Translations under genes and position numbers: made by a program
Shown here: positions 55,578 to 63,608 of the stretch, one piece after another
How the letters are laid out: each line of letters starts with the position of its first letter
Position numbering within the stretch: the stretch's first letter is position 1
Notes under the pieces: generated by a model
The model's input: the letters and a program-made list of their open reading frames with translations, nothing else
Database searches by the model: none
What the model was told of the DNA's origin: nothing
Assembly: GCF_004342485.1 (NCBI RefSeq)
Contig: NZ_SMBU01000011.1
Coordinates: 1 to 64,000, forward strand
Direction: 5' to 3'
Source of the DNA: Roseateles saccharophilus
GTDB lineage: Bacteria > Pseudomonadota > Gammaproteobacteria > Burkholderiales > Burkholderiaceae_C
DNA: 64,000 nucleotides

Positions 55578-56347
55578 TGGACGTCGGGCGCGATGTCGAG
55601 GTCGATGGCGCCGAACAGGCCGGCGCCCTCGGCGGTCTTGAGGTCCAGGTGCAGGCTGTCGCCGGCGGCCAGGGCCAGATCCAGCGCGCCGAGGGCGATG
55701 CCGGCCACCTGGCCGGCGCGCAGCGGGCGCAGCCGTGCCAGCCGGGCCAGCGCGGCGCCGGGCTGGGCGTCGATGTCGCGCACCTCCTGCCGGCTGCCGT
55801 TGTGCAGGCAGTGCAGGCGGGCCTGCAGCCGGCCGGCAGCCCAGCCGGCGCCGAGTTCATCGGGCGTGACGGCCAACGGCGCGAGCTGGGTGACGATCAG
55901 CTCGCCGGCTATGCGCCAGTCGACGGCCAACGTCAGCAGGCGCAGCGCGTCCAGCGCGGCGGCCGGGTCGCTGGCGGCGGCCAGGTCGCCAGCGATGGCC
56001 GCCAGAGCGGGCCGCCCCTCGGCCGGCGCGCGCAGCGGCTGGTGGGGTGCCGAGAACTGGCCGACGTCGCGCTGCACGCCGCCGTCGGCGTCGAGCACGG
56101 CCCAGCCGCTGGTGCGCGGCAGCGGCGCCACGCATTTGTCGGGCTCGAAGGGGAAGGCATGGCGCAGCTTGCCGTGGTTGAGCTGCACGGCCAGGTCTTC
56201 GAGCTGGGGGGCGACGAAACCCCAGTCGTCGAGGACCTGCTGCAGCCGCGTGGCGATGCCGGTGGCGTAGTGGGCCTGGGTCAGGTCGCGCGACACGACG
56301 ACCAGATGGCCGTCGCGCGAGCCGTCGGCATAGCTGGCGAGTTTCAT
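55574..56347 (-). CDS. Eroded fumarylacetoacetate hydrolase (FAH)-family protein
   Basis: 257 residues. The N-terminus is intact FAH/2-keto-4-pentenoate hydrolase-like: MKLASYADGSRDGHLVVVSR, HYATGIATRLQQVLDDWGFV and HAFPFEPDKCVAPLPR, matching a conserved betaproteobacterial FAH subfamily of about 330 residues. But the catalytic middle is missing: the metal-binding acidic residues usually in FEAEIAVITGDV and GSDDF are gone, and the C-terminal VGSGTVSN loop is replaced by GIALGALDLALAAGDS. The fold may survive but catalysis is unlikely. It overlaps the nucleoside hydrolase start. Could be a degraded duplicate or a recruited binding protein. Confidence 0.75.
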   Translation of the reverse strand: MKLASYADGSRDGHLVVVSRDLTQAHYATGIATRLQQVLDDWGFVAPQLEDLAVQLNHGKLRHAFPFEPDKCVAPLPRTSGWAVLDADGGVQRDVGQFSAPHQPLRAPAEGRPALAAIAGDLAAASDPAAALDALRLLTLAVDWRIAGELIVTQLAPLAVTPDELGAGWAAGRLQARLHCLHNGSRQEVRDIDAQPGAALARLARLRPLRAGQVAGIALGALDLALAAGDSLHLDLKTAEGAGLFGAIDLDIAPDVQ

Positions 56348-56393
56348 GAAGTGGTGTTCCAGCAAGGTCCGGGGTTGATGGCAGCATTGTGCG

Positions 56394-57293
56394 ATGCGCG
56401 CCGCCCTGCCCTCCCCGCGCGCCGCCGCGCTCGCGCTGGCGGCCAGCCTGCTTGCCCACGCTGCGCTGCTGGGCGGCGAGCGTGCACGCGAAGATGCCAG
56501 CGCACGGCCTGCACGCGCCGTCAGCATCGCGCTGCTGCCACCGCCCGCGCCGCCCGTGGCCCTGCCCGAAGCCGCCGCAGCGCCACCACCGGCCGCCCGG
56601 CCTCGCACCACGCAGCCGGGCGAACGCCCGCCGCCGCCCGCCATCGCCGATGCGCCACTGGCCGAGCCGGACGCGCCGCTGCTGCGCCTGGCCGGCCCGG
56701 CCACCTGGCGCTACCGGCTGCGCCAGGCCGGCCAGGACGGCGAGGCCCTGCTGGACTGGCGCCCCGAGGCCGACGGCCGCTACAGCCTGCGCCTGACGCG
56801 CCAGGTCGGCGAGCGCGCGCTGCCAGCATGGGCGAGCCTGGGCCGCACCGGCGGCGCCGGCCTGGCGCCGGAGCGCTTCGCGCTGCAGCGCGGCGGCCAG
56901 GACCGCCAGGCCGTCAATTTCGACGCCGAGGGCCGGCGCGTCAGCTTCTCGGCCAGCCCGGCCCAGTTCGAGCTGCCCGAGGGCGCGCAGGACAGGCTCT
57001 CGTGGTGGCTGCAGCTCGCCGCCCTGGTGCAAGCCGCGCCGGCACCTGGCGGGCGCTGGCGCGTCTGGGTGGCGAGCCCGCGCGGCGAGCTGCGCGAATG
57101 GGTTTTCGACGCCGTGGACGCCGAGCCCGACGACGCCGGCACCCTGCACCTGCGCCGCCAGACACTGGGCCCGCACGACCCGGGCATCGAGCTGTGGCTG
57201 GACCCGGCCCGCGGCTACTGGCCGGTGCGGCTGCGCCAGGGCGACCCGGAAACCCGCGGTTTCGAAATCGGCCTACTGGAGGCTGCCCGATAG
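56394..57293 (+). CDS. DUF3108-domain protein with proline-rich N-terminus
   Basis: 299 residues. A signal-anchor helix (about 7-27) is followed by a Pro/Ala-rich spacer (50-95, similar to TonB-type periplasmic linkers) and the DUF3108 domain (about 100-295) with GPATWRYRLRQAGQDGEALL, a strand ladder and GYWPVRLRQGDPETRGFEIG. DUF3108 proteins are periplasmic and of unknown function. The last codons and the stop lie inside the left arm of a long inverted-repeat element, so the C-terminus GLLEAAR may come from it or have seeded it. Confidence 0.85.
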   Translation: MRAALPSPRAAALALAASLLAHAALLGGERAREDASARPARAVSIALLPPPAPPVALPEAAAAPPPAARPRTTQPGERPPPPAIADAPLAEPDAPLLRLAGPATWRYRLRQAGQDGEALLDWRPEADGRYSLRLTRQVGERALPAWASLGRTGGAGLAPERFALQRGGQDRQAVNFDAEGRRVSFSASPAQFELPEGAQDRLSWWLQLAALVQAAPAPGGRWRVWVASPRGELREWVFDAVDAEPDDAGTLHLRRQTLGPHDPGIELWLDPARGYWPVRLRQGDPETRGFEIGLLEAAR

Positions 57294-57540
57294 GGAAAGT
57301 CGCCCGCGCCGGGGCGAGTTGCAGGGCCAGGCCAGGCGCCGGCGAGGCGTGGGTCGGGGACCCACAACGAGCCGGCAACGCCGCATGGCCCCGCAAATCG
57401 CCCCGGCCCGAAGGGTTGGGCCTGGCAAGGGCGCATGCTGCGTTGCTCGTCGTTGCGGGCACGAGCCCGCGGCCTCCTCACGCCTTGCCTGCGCCCTTGC
57501 CAGGCCCAACGCGGGCGACTTTCCCTATCGGGCAGCCTCC
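57278..57540. repeat. 263-bp palindromic element with 31-bp terminal inverted repeats
   Basis: The outer arms 57278-57308 and 57510-57540 are perfect inverted copies of 31 bp, and the left arm contains the TAG stop of the DUF3108 gene. Inside lies a second perfect 21-bp inverted repeat (57415-57435 with 57490-57510), and smaller hairpins GTGGGTC-GGG-GACCCAC and GCGGGC-ACGA-GCCCGC. It has no gene, so it resembles a non-autonomous MITE/BIME-type element. A shorter relative is at 41761-41850. The remaining 137 bp to the DUF3567 gene hold only the promoter region. Confidence 0.85.
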
Positions 57541-57677
57541 CTTGTGAACTCCTGACGCTTCTCGCGCGTTGAAGGACCGGGGGATGACCCGAACTGCAGG
57601 GCCTTCTGCCAGTATCTCCATCGACCGGGCTTGAAAACCCGCTCCGCAACCGCAGCTGAAGCCACGAGGAGCACTCC

Positions 57678-57959
57678 ATGCACATGCTTTACAACTCCGA
57701 CAGCTTCATCGTCGTCCAGTTCGACGTGCCGACGGTCGAGCCGCAGACGGTGGCCGCCGGGCCGCAGCTGAACCGCGGCGGTTTCGAGATCGTCGACAAG
57801 TTCGCGCGCAAGGAGATCTTCATCGAGGGTGCGCTGGCGGAATCCTTCGAGCAGGGCGTGCAGGCCCTCATCAACGAAGGCGAGCCTTCCGAGGACGATC
57901 TGGACGCCTTCATCGAGCGCTATGCCGTGATGGGCCAGCAGCCGGTCGTGATGCACTGA
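57678..57959 (+). CDS. DUF3567 (BTH_I0359-type) protein
   Basis: 93 residues. It begins MHMLYNSDSFIVVQFDVPT and contains RGGFEIVDKFARKEIFIEGA, the conserved core of DUF3567. The acidic C-terminal half ends in AVMGQQPVVMH. The family is restricted largely to Burkholderiales and its function is unknown. A GAGGAG ribosome-binding site precedes the ATG. It is transcribed from its own promoter region, upstream of the AAA ATPase gene. Confidence 0.9.
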   Translation: MHMLYNSDSFIVVQFDVPTVEPQTVAAGPQLNRGGFEIVDKFARKEIFIEGALAESFEQGVQALINEGEPSEDDLDAFIERYAVMGQQPVVMH

Positions 57960-58054
57960 ACACTTCTGGACTGAACTTGCATTGATCTGCCGCCAAGCCT
58001 GATACAAGATGGGTTCGCGCCGGCCGCTCCGGGCCGCGCAAGGAGCCCATCGAC

Positions 58055-60367
58055 ATGGTGAAGCGAGCCGCCGCTGAGACAGCCCCCCGGGCCGCGGGTC
58101 GTGTGCTGCCCTCGCCCGGCCTGGACAGCGCCCCGGTGCTGGACCGCATGTGCTCGCAGTTCGTGCTGACGCTGACCGTCAAGCACGCCGGCCGCTTCAA
58201 CCTGCGGCGCGATTTCAACGGCCTGCTGTCCTTCACCGGCCGCCACCTCGTCTGGCCCACGCGCGTGCTGCAGCGGCTGCGCGCCTACCTGGCCCAGCGC
58301 TGTGCCGGCAACGAGCTGTGGCGCGGCCACGAAGGCCTGAACGACGAAGCCTTCCTCGAGCGATTCGGCCAGTGGAGCGGGCCCTTCTCCGAGGGCACGC
58401 TGTTCTTCTACCTCGACGAATACGTCAAGGACGCGCCCAAGGACATGCTGGCCCTGCTGGCCACCACCTGCGAGCACCTGGACCGCCAGCTCAAGCGCGA
58501 GTCCACGCTGGTCGAGAAGAACATCGATGCGCTGGGCCAGCTGCTGCAGCTCAACCCGGCCGAGCGCGCCATCCTGCTCTACGGCACGCTGGCGCGCTAC
58601 CAGCGCGAGCTGCGCGGCGCGCTGGTGGAGTTCAAGGTCAACACCGCCCAGGAGGCCTTCGCAGCCATCGCGGCGGTGGCCGGCGTGGACGAGCGCGAGG
58701 TGGCCGAGGCGCTGCGCGCCGGCTCGCGGCTGGAACGCATCGGCATGGTCGAAAACCTGATCTCCGAGCACAACATCACCGACCTCGCCGACCTGATGAA
58801 GGTCAGCGACCAGCTGCCGCCGGTGCTGATGCGCGAATACCAGGGGCCGCACGACCTGATGGCCGTGTTCACCCGCCCGGCCGCGCCGAGCACGCTCTCG
58901 CCCGGCGACTTCCAGTTCGTCGTCGAAGACCTGGACCTGCTGAAGGGCCTGCTGCGCCAGGCCGTCGCGACCCATGCCACCGGCGTCAACATCCTGCTCT
59001 ACGGCCCGCCGGGCACCGGCAAGACCGAGCTGGCCAAGGTGGCCGCCGCTGCCGCCGGCCTGGACCTGTACGAGGTCGAGTACGCCGACCGCGACGGCAA
59101 CTCGCTGTCCGGCCGCGACCGCTACCGCTCGCTGCAGATCAGCCAGGTCTTCCTGAAGGCCAGCGCCAATGTGGCCCTGCTGTTCGACGAGGTCGAGGAC
59201 GTCTTCCCGCCGCTGTCCAGCGACACGGCCTCGCTGCTGAATCGGCTGGACGCCAGCGCCGAAGGCGGCATCGGCAACTCGGTCAGCGGCAAGGCCTGGG
59301 TCAACCAGATCCTCGAAACCAACCCGGTGCCGGTGATCTGGGTCACCAACCGCATCGAGCAGATCGACCCGGCCTTCCGGCGCCGCTTCCAGTACCACCT
59401 GGAGCTGAAGTCGCCGCCGCCCGGCGCGCGCAAGGGCCTGGTCGCGCGGGCGCTGGGCGAGGTGGCCGTCAGCGAGGGCTTCGTCGCCAAGCTGGCCGAA
59501 CGCCCCGGCCTGACGCCGGCGCAGATCCGCACCGCGGTGCGCTTCGCCCAGCTGGCCGGCGGCACGGGCGACGCCGAGAAGCTCATCGAACGCCAGCTGC
59601 TCAACGCCGACAAGGCCCTCGGCCGCGACGACGGCGCCAGCCTCGCGCGCCCCTGCGTGACCCGCTATGCGCTGGATCTGCTGAACTGCGAGAGCCGCTT
59701 CGAGATCCCGCGCATCGTCGAGGCGCTGCGCCGCAAGGGCACCGGCCAGCTCTGCTTCTATGGCCCGCCGGGCAGCGGCAAGACGGCCCTGGCCGAGCAC
59801 ATCGCCCAGGCCCTCTCCCGGCCGCTGATGGTCAAGCGCGCCAGCGACATCGCCAGCAAGTTCGTCGGCGAGACCGAGCAGAACATGGCGCGCATGTTCG
59901 AGACGGCGCAGGCCGAAGGCGCCGTGCTGCTGCTGGACGAGGCCGACAGCTTCTTGCGCAGCCGCAAGCACGCCGAGCGCAACTACGAGGTGTCGGAGGT
60001 CAACGAGATGCTGGCCGGCATGGAGCGCTTCGGCGGCCTCTTCATCTGCACGACCAATCTCTTCGACGACCTGGACGAGGCCGCGCTGCGGCGCTTCGCC
60101 TTCAAGATCCGCTTCAAGGCGCTGAAGCCCGAGCAGCGCGCGGCGATGTTCGAGCGCGAGGCCGGCGCCGCGCCGACCGACGAGCAGCGCTCGCGGCTGG
60201 TGGCGATGGACTGCCTCACGCATGGCGACTTCGCCGCGGTGCGCCAGCAGGTCGAGATCCTCGGCGAGGTGTTCACGCCGGACGAGTTCCTGGCCCAGCT
60301 GGAGGCCGAGCATCGGGCCAAGCCCGAGGTGCGCGAAAGGCGCGGCATCGGCTTTCGGGCCGGCTGA
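58055..60367 (+). CDS. Large ATPase with two AAA modules
   Basis: 770 residues. A helical N-terminal domain (about 30-260) is followed by AAA module 1 (Walker A GPPGTGKTE near 317-325, Walker B LLFDEVEDVFP) and AAA module 2 (GPPGSGKTA near 570-578, LLLDEADSFLRS and the sensor region FICTTNLFDDLDEAALRRFA). The arrangement resembles Vps4/katanin- or CDC48-type remodelling ATPases more than ClpB. Such stand-alone bacterial tandem AAA proteins are poorly studied; the substrate is unknown. AAGGAG lies ten bases before the ATG. It ends convergent to the GNAT gene. Confidence 0.9.
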   Translation: MVKRAAAETAPRAAGRVLPSPGLDSAPVLDRMCSQFVLTLTVKHAGRFNLRRDFNGLLSFTGRHLVWPTRVLQRLRAYLAQRCAGNELWRGHEGLNDEAFLERFGQWSGPFSEGTLFFYLDEYVKDAPKDMLALLATTCEHLDRQLKRESTLVEKNIDALGQLLQLNPAERAILLYGTLARYQRELRGALVEFKVNTAQEAFAAIAAVAGVDEREVAEALRAGSRLERIGMVENLISEHNITDLADLMKVSDQLPPVLMREYQGPHDLMAVFTRPAAPSTLSPGDFQFVVEDLDLLKGLLRQAVATHATGVNILLYGPPGTGKTELAKVAAAAAGLDLYEVEYADRDGNSLSGRDRYRSLQISQVFLKASANVALLFDEVEDVFPPLSSDTASLLNRLDASAEGGIGNSVSGKAWVNQILETNPVPVIWVTNRIEQIDPAFRRRFQYHLELKSPPPGARKGLVARALGEVAVSEGFVAKLAERPGLTPAQIRTAVRFAQLAGGTGDAEKLIERQLLNADKALGRDDGASLARPCVTRYALDLLNCESRFEIPRIVEALRRKGTGQLCFYGPPGSGKTALAEHIAQALSRPLMVKRASDIASKFVGETEQNMARMFETAQAEGAVLLLDEADSFLRSRKHAERNYEVSEVNEMLAGMERFGGLFICTTNLFDDLDEAALRRFAFKIRFKALKPEQRAAMFEREAGAAPTDEQRSRLVAMDCLTHGDFAAVRQQVEILGEVFTPDEFLAQLEAEHRAKPEVRERRGIGFRAG

Positions 60368-60371
60368 GCCC

Positions 60372-60893
60372 TCAGCCGTCGACCGGCTGCGCCGGCGTGT
60401 CCAGCACGAGCTGATAGAAGCCCAGGTCCAGCCAGCGGCCGAACTTGAACGCGGCCTGGCCGATGGTCCCCGAATGCACGAAGCCGAGCTTGCGGTGCAG
60501 CGCGATGCTGCCCTGGTTGGCAATGTCGATGGCGCCCACCATCACATGCAGCTGCTGCTGCCGCGCTGCCGCGATGAGACGCTCCATCAGCAGCAGGCCC
60601 AGGCCCTTGCCACGCTGGTCCTTGTGCACATAGACCGAGTGCTCGACCGTGTACTTGTAGGCCGGAAAGGCGCGGAAGCTGCCGTAGCTCGCGAACCCGA
60701 GCAGGCGCCCCTGCTCGTCGACCGCGCCGATGACCGGGAAGCCGTTGGCCTGCTTGGTCCTGAACCAGCCGTCCATGGATTCGCGCGGCCGCGGCTTGTA
60801 GTCGTAGAGCGCGGTCGAGTTGAGGATGGCCTCGTTGAAGATGTCGAGGATGGCGTCGCCATGCGCCTCCAGCGTGCAGGCGATGAATTCCAT
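60372..60893 (-). CDS. GNAT N-acetyltransferase, phosphinothricin-acetyltransferase-like
   Basis: 173 residues starting after AGGAGA (ATG 60893). The acetyl-CoA motif A is VHKDQRGKGLGLLLMERLIA (about 100-119), preceded by SVYVHKD and followed by ANQGSIALHRKLGFVHSG, and the N-terminal half has AILNSTALYDYKPRPRESM, a pattern shared with phosphinothricin and methionine sulfoximine acetyltransferases. It probably detoxifies amino-acid analogues or acts on small amines. It is the last gene of an operon that starts at the XRE-cupin regulator. Confidence 0.9.
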   Translation of the reverse strand: MEFIACTLEAHGDAILDIFNEAILNSTALYDYKPRPRESMDGWFRTKQANGFPVIGAVDEQGRLLGFASYGSFRAFPAYKYTVEHSVYVHKDQRGKGLGLLLMERLIAAARQQQLHVMVGAIDIANQGSIALHRKLGFVHSGTIGQAAFKFGRWLDLGFYQLVLDTPAQPVDG

Positions 60894-60907
60894 GCGGTTC
60901 TCCTGGA

Positions 60908-61423
60908 TCACAGGTGAAGGAAGTAGTAGGTCGTGGAGCACGGAGGCCCGTCCGGCATCAGCGCGTAGTTCGGGATGTCGCCGGAGCGCTGCCAGCCCGT
61001 CTTCTCATAGAGCCGCGATGCATCGCTGCCGGTGACGGTGTCGAGCACCAGTGTCGTGCGGCCCAGCGCCCGGGCCCGCGCTTCCAATGCACGCAGCAGC
61101 CGCTCGGCCACACCCTGACGCCGTGCGCGGCGGTGGACCAGCATCTTGCTGACGTCCGCCCGGTGCGGCTGGTTGTCGGGCATGTCGACGACGAGGGACA
61201 GCGTGCCGCAGATGCGGCCGGCCTCGTCCTCGGCGACGAAGAGGTGGCGATCCCCGGCCGCGACGGCGGCAGCGACGCTGCGCCAGAACGCTTCGCACCG
61301 GCCTGCAGGCAGCGGCAGCATGAAGCCCACCGACGCCCCGCCCTCGACGCAGTCGCGCAGCACCTCGGCCAGTTCATCGGCGCGGGTCAGCGCCTCGGCG
61401 CCGTCGAGTTCGCGGATGTTCAT
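60908..61423 (-). CDS. GNAT N-acetyltransferase
   Basis: 171 residues. The motif A region is SKMLVHRRARRQGVAERLLR (about 92-111) and the C-terminal strand pair is VLDTVTGSDASRLYEKTGWQ. The N-terminal part ADELAEVLRDCVEGGASVGF is typical of bacterial acetyltransferases that act on small molecules. The substrate is unknown. Its start overlaps the XRE-cupin stop (ATGA), so it is translated with it, and the next GNAT gene follows after 14 bp. Confidence 0.9.
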   Translation of the reverse strand: MNIRELDGAEALTRADELAEVLRDCVEGGASVGFMLPLPAGRCEAFWRSVAAAVAAGDRHLFVAEDEAGRICGTLSLVVDMPDNQPHRADVSKMLVHRRARRQGVAERLLRALEARARALGRTTLVLDTVTGSDASRLYEKTGWQRSGDIPNYALMPDGPPCSTTYYFLHL

Positions 61424-61989
61424 GGCCGGGCTCCGGTCAGCGCGACGAGATAGCGCGCCGGCTTCGCGCCGGGGTTGTGGAAGCGGATGGGCGCGTCCAG
61501 CCGCATCGCCAGGCAGTCGCCCGGATTCAGCTGCCAGAGCTCATCGCCATGGCCGATCTCCATGACACCGTCGATCATCCAGACGAGCTGGTGGATGTCC
61601 GCGCTGCGCTCGGCACTCTCGAAGGACACGCGCTGGCCGGCCGGGAAGACGACGTCCACCAGCTGCAGCGGCGACACGCCGGGCGGCGAGACATTGCGGC
61701 GGACATAGCCGGAGGCCGGGTCGCTCCAGACCGGCTGCTCGGCCACGCGGGCCAGCGGCGAGGGCGCCGCCGCCGGCGCGGGAGCTGCCTCGAACATCGA
61801 GGCGACGCTGACGCCCAGCGCCGACGAAAGCTTGTCCAGCACGACGGCCGTCGGGCTGCTCTGGCCGCGCTCGATCAGCGAGATATTGGAGCGGCTGACG
61901 CCGCTCTTCTGGGCCAGCGCGTCGAGGGACAGGCCGGCGGCGCTGCGCAGCTCATGCAGGCGGCGGCCGATGCGTTGGGTGAGGTCCAT
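61420..61989 (-). CDS. XRE-family regulator with cupin sensor domain
   Basis: 189 residues. The N-terminal helix-turn-helix (about 8-62) reads RLHELRSAAGLSLDALAQKS with SRSNISLIERGQSSPTAV, and the C-terminal cupin domain (about 105-185) has MEIGHGDELWQLNPGDCLAM and IRFHNPGAKPARYLVALTG. Such proteins (PuuR-like) repress amine, amino-acid or detoxification genes and respond to a small ligand. Two well-formed inverted repeats and a -10 lie just upstream, so it is autoregulated. It heads the operon with two GNAT genes. Confidence 0.93.
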   Translation of the reverse strand: MDLTQRIGRRLHELRSAAGLSLDALAQKSGVSRSNISLIERGQSSPTAVVLDKLSSALGVSVASMFEAAPAPAAAPSPLARVAEQPVWSDPASGYVRRNVSPPGVSPLQLVDVVFPAGQRVSFESAERSADIHQLVWMIDGVMEIGHGDELWQLNPGDCLAMRLDAPIRFHNPGAKPARYLVALTGARP

Positions 61990-61991
61990 GC

Positions 61992-62009
61992 ATTCCAGTT
62001 TACTGGAAT
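61992..62009. promoter_or_regulatory. XRE-cupin operator 1
   Basis: ATTCCAGT-TT-ACTGGAAT, a perfect 8-bp inverted repeat, 3 bp upstream of the regulator start. A third half-site ACTGGAAT is at 62040-62047. Confidence 0.72.
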
Positions 62010-62015
62010 TTCCCG

Positions 62016-62040
62016 TTTGATGGAATTTATATCCATCAAA
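62016..62040. promoter_or_regulatory. XRE-cupin operator 2 overlapping a -10 element
   Basis: TTTGATGGA pairs with TCCATCAAA across seven bases, and the leftward -10 TATAAA (62026-62031 on the minus strand) lies between the arms. It should control the regulator-GNAT operon. It lies over the end of the questin-oxidase-like gene. Confidence 0.7.
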
Positions 62041-63034
62041 CTGGAATGGCGCGTTCCGCGGCCCGTCGCCAGGCCGGGTCGGGCCAGCGCCGCCCGAGGC
62101 GCCATGCAGCGTGGGTCAGCTTGATGACGTGCTCGTCGTCCTGGTCGCAGGCGGCGGAGATCAGGGCCGGCCAGGGGCGGCTGGGCTCCCGGTCCAGCCC
62201 CAGGGCCGGCGCGGCGCCGCTGGCGAGCAGGCCGGCCGCGGCGGCGACGCTGAAGCCGCGCGCCAGCTCGGGCGCCGGCCACCAGGGCTCGAGCACGCTC
62301 ATCGCATGGCTGGCCGTCAGCAGGTGCAGCACGGTGAAGTTGCCGCTCGCGGCATAGGTGCGTGCGGCCAGCAGGGCGAGCTGGCGCAGCGTGTCGGGCC
62401 CATGGCGCAGGCGGCCGGCGACGGCGGCAAAGCCGGGCACCGTGCCCCAGGCCTGCATGCGGCCGGAGATCAGCGTGCCGGCCGGCCAGGCCGGGCGCGG
62501 CAGCCGGGCCAGCGCCTGCAGCCAGTCGGGCAGGTCGAGCGCCGGGCCGTCGACCACGGCGGGCAGAGGCAGGAAGTGCGCGGCCCAGTGGGCCAGGCCG
62601 GCGGCCAACTCGGCCTCGTGGCCGGCCAGCACCGCGTGGGCCGTGCGGATCAGGCCGTGGAAGGCGATGGCGCCAGCGCCCGGCAGCAGCAGGGTCAGCG
62701 CCTCACGCAGCGCCGCCGCCATGCCCTGTGCCTCGATGCGGCTGCCGAAGTGCATACGCCATGCGGCATCGCTGTCGGGCCGGCCCAGGTCGCGCTCGAC
62801 GGCGATGCGCGCCGGGCGGCCCGCGCTGCGCGGCTCCAGCAGCGCCTCGCGGGCCTCGGTGAAGGCCTGCAGGCGCGCGGCCGAGGCACCCAGCTCCAGC
62901 AGGGCCTGCTGGGCCATGGGCAGGTGGTTGCTCAGGCCGCCGCGGTAGGTGGCGGACAGGGCCTGGCCGGCGTCCAGCAGACAGTGCAGCTGGGCGAGCG
63001 TGGCGGGCGCGGGGGTGGCGGTCTTGGTCAGCAT
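62036..63034 (-). CDS. Questin-oxidase-like protein (DUF4243)
   Basis: 332 residues from the ATG at 63034. The family hallmark YRGGLSNHLPMAQQALLELG is at about 30-49, with later AFHGLIRTAHAVLAGHEAEL and LHLLTASHAMSVLEP, where His residues are conserved. In fungi questin oxidase opens an anthraquinone ring; bacterial homologues are uncharacterised and may be oxygenases acting on phenolics. It is divergent from soxR, and a SoxR-type box with a TTGACT -35 sits in the space between them, so it is likely induced by redox-active compounds. The start avoids that box. Confidence 0.85.
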   Translation of the reverse strand: MLTKTATPAPATLAQLHCLLDAGQALSATYRGGLSNHLPMAQQALLELGASAARLQAFTEAREALLEPRSAGRPARIAVERDLGRPDSDAAWRMHFGSRIEAQGMAAALREALTLLLPGAGAIAFHGLIRTAHAVLAGHEAELAAGLAHWAAHFLPLPAVVDGPALDLPDWLQALARLPRPAWPAGTLISGRMQAWGTVPGFAAVAGRLRHGPDTLRQLALLAARTYAASGNFTVLHLLTASHAMSVLEPWWPAPELARGFSVAAAAGLLASGAAPALGLDREPSRPWPALISAACDQDDEHVIKLTHAAWRLGRRWPDPAWRRAAERAIPV

Positions 63035-63063
63035 GGGCGGGGCTTCCGTGGGAACATGGCGCC

Positions 63064-63540
63064 ATGCTCGAAGTTGAAGTGGACTTGAAGTCAAGCGCCG
63101 CCCCGCTGACCATCGGCCAGTTGGCCCGGCGCGCTGGTGTCGCGACGAGCGCGCTGCGCTTCTACGAGGCCGAAGGCCTGCTCGCCGGCAGCCGCAGCGC
63201 CGGCGGCCATCGCCAATACCCGCGCCACGCGCTGCGCCGCGTCGCCTTCATCCGTGCGGCGCAGGCCGTGGGGCTGACGCTGCCGCAGATCCGGGCCGCG
63301 CTGGCCACGCTGCCGGATGGCCGCACGCCCACCAAGGCCGACTGGGCACGCCTGTCAGCCAGCTGGGCGCCGCTGCTGGATGCCCGCATCGCGGCCCTGC
63401 AGCAGCTGCGCGAGCGGCTGACCGGCTGCATCGGCTGCGGCTGCCTGTCGCTGAAGGCCTGCGCCCTCTACAACCCTCAGGACCAGGTCGCCGCCCAGGG
63501 CGCCGGCCCGAGGCTTCTGCGCATCGAAACGCCGTCTTGA
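63064..63540 (+). CDS. soxR: Redox-sensitive MerR-family activator SoxR
   Basis: 158 residues. The MerR winged helix is at about 15-85 (TIGQLARRAGVATSALRFYE, AEGLLAGSRSAGGHRQYPRH) and the dimerisation helix about 90-118. The C-terminal Cys cluster CIGCGCLSLKAC fits CX2CXCX5C, which binds the [2Fe-2S] centre that reports on redox cyclers. Upstream, a good SoxR box overlaps its first codons, so the real start may be shifted a few codons, or SoxR represses itself. It faces the questin-oxidase-like gene, a probable target. Confidence 0.93.
   Translation: MLEVEVDLKSSAAPLTIGQLARRAGVATSALRFYEAEGLLAGSRSAGGHRQYPRHALRRVAFIRAAQAVGLTLPQIRAALATLPDGRTPTKADWARLSASWAPLLDARIAALQQLRERLTGCIGCGCLSLKACALYNPQDQVAAQGAGPRLLRIETPS
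63073..63090. promoter_or_regulatory. SoxR box
   Basis: GTTGAAGTGGACTTGAAG matches the SoxR consensus CCTCAAGTTAACTTGAGG in 12 of 18 positions, including the core AAGT-N2-ACTT. Read leftward, TTGACT lies just before it and a -10-like element just after it, giving the long spacer that SoxR activates, towards the questin-oxidase-like gene. Confidence 0.68.
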
Positions 63541-63608
63541 CCCATCACAACGGCGGCCATCCACTTCCCGGCGAAAATCCCCCGGGTTAACCCGTCACTT
63601 TCATCGCC

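Noticed and set aside
1937-63094. Many long open frames opposite or alongside recognised genes, some over 600 codons
   Set aside because: In DNA this GC-rich the other frames rarely contain stops; these translations are Arg/Pro/Gly/Ala-rich, lack motifs and overlap well-supported genes.
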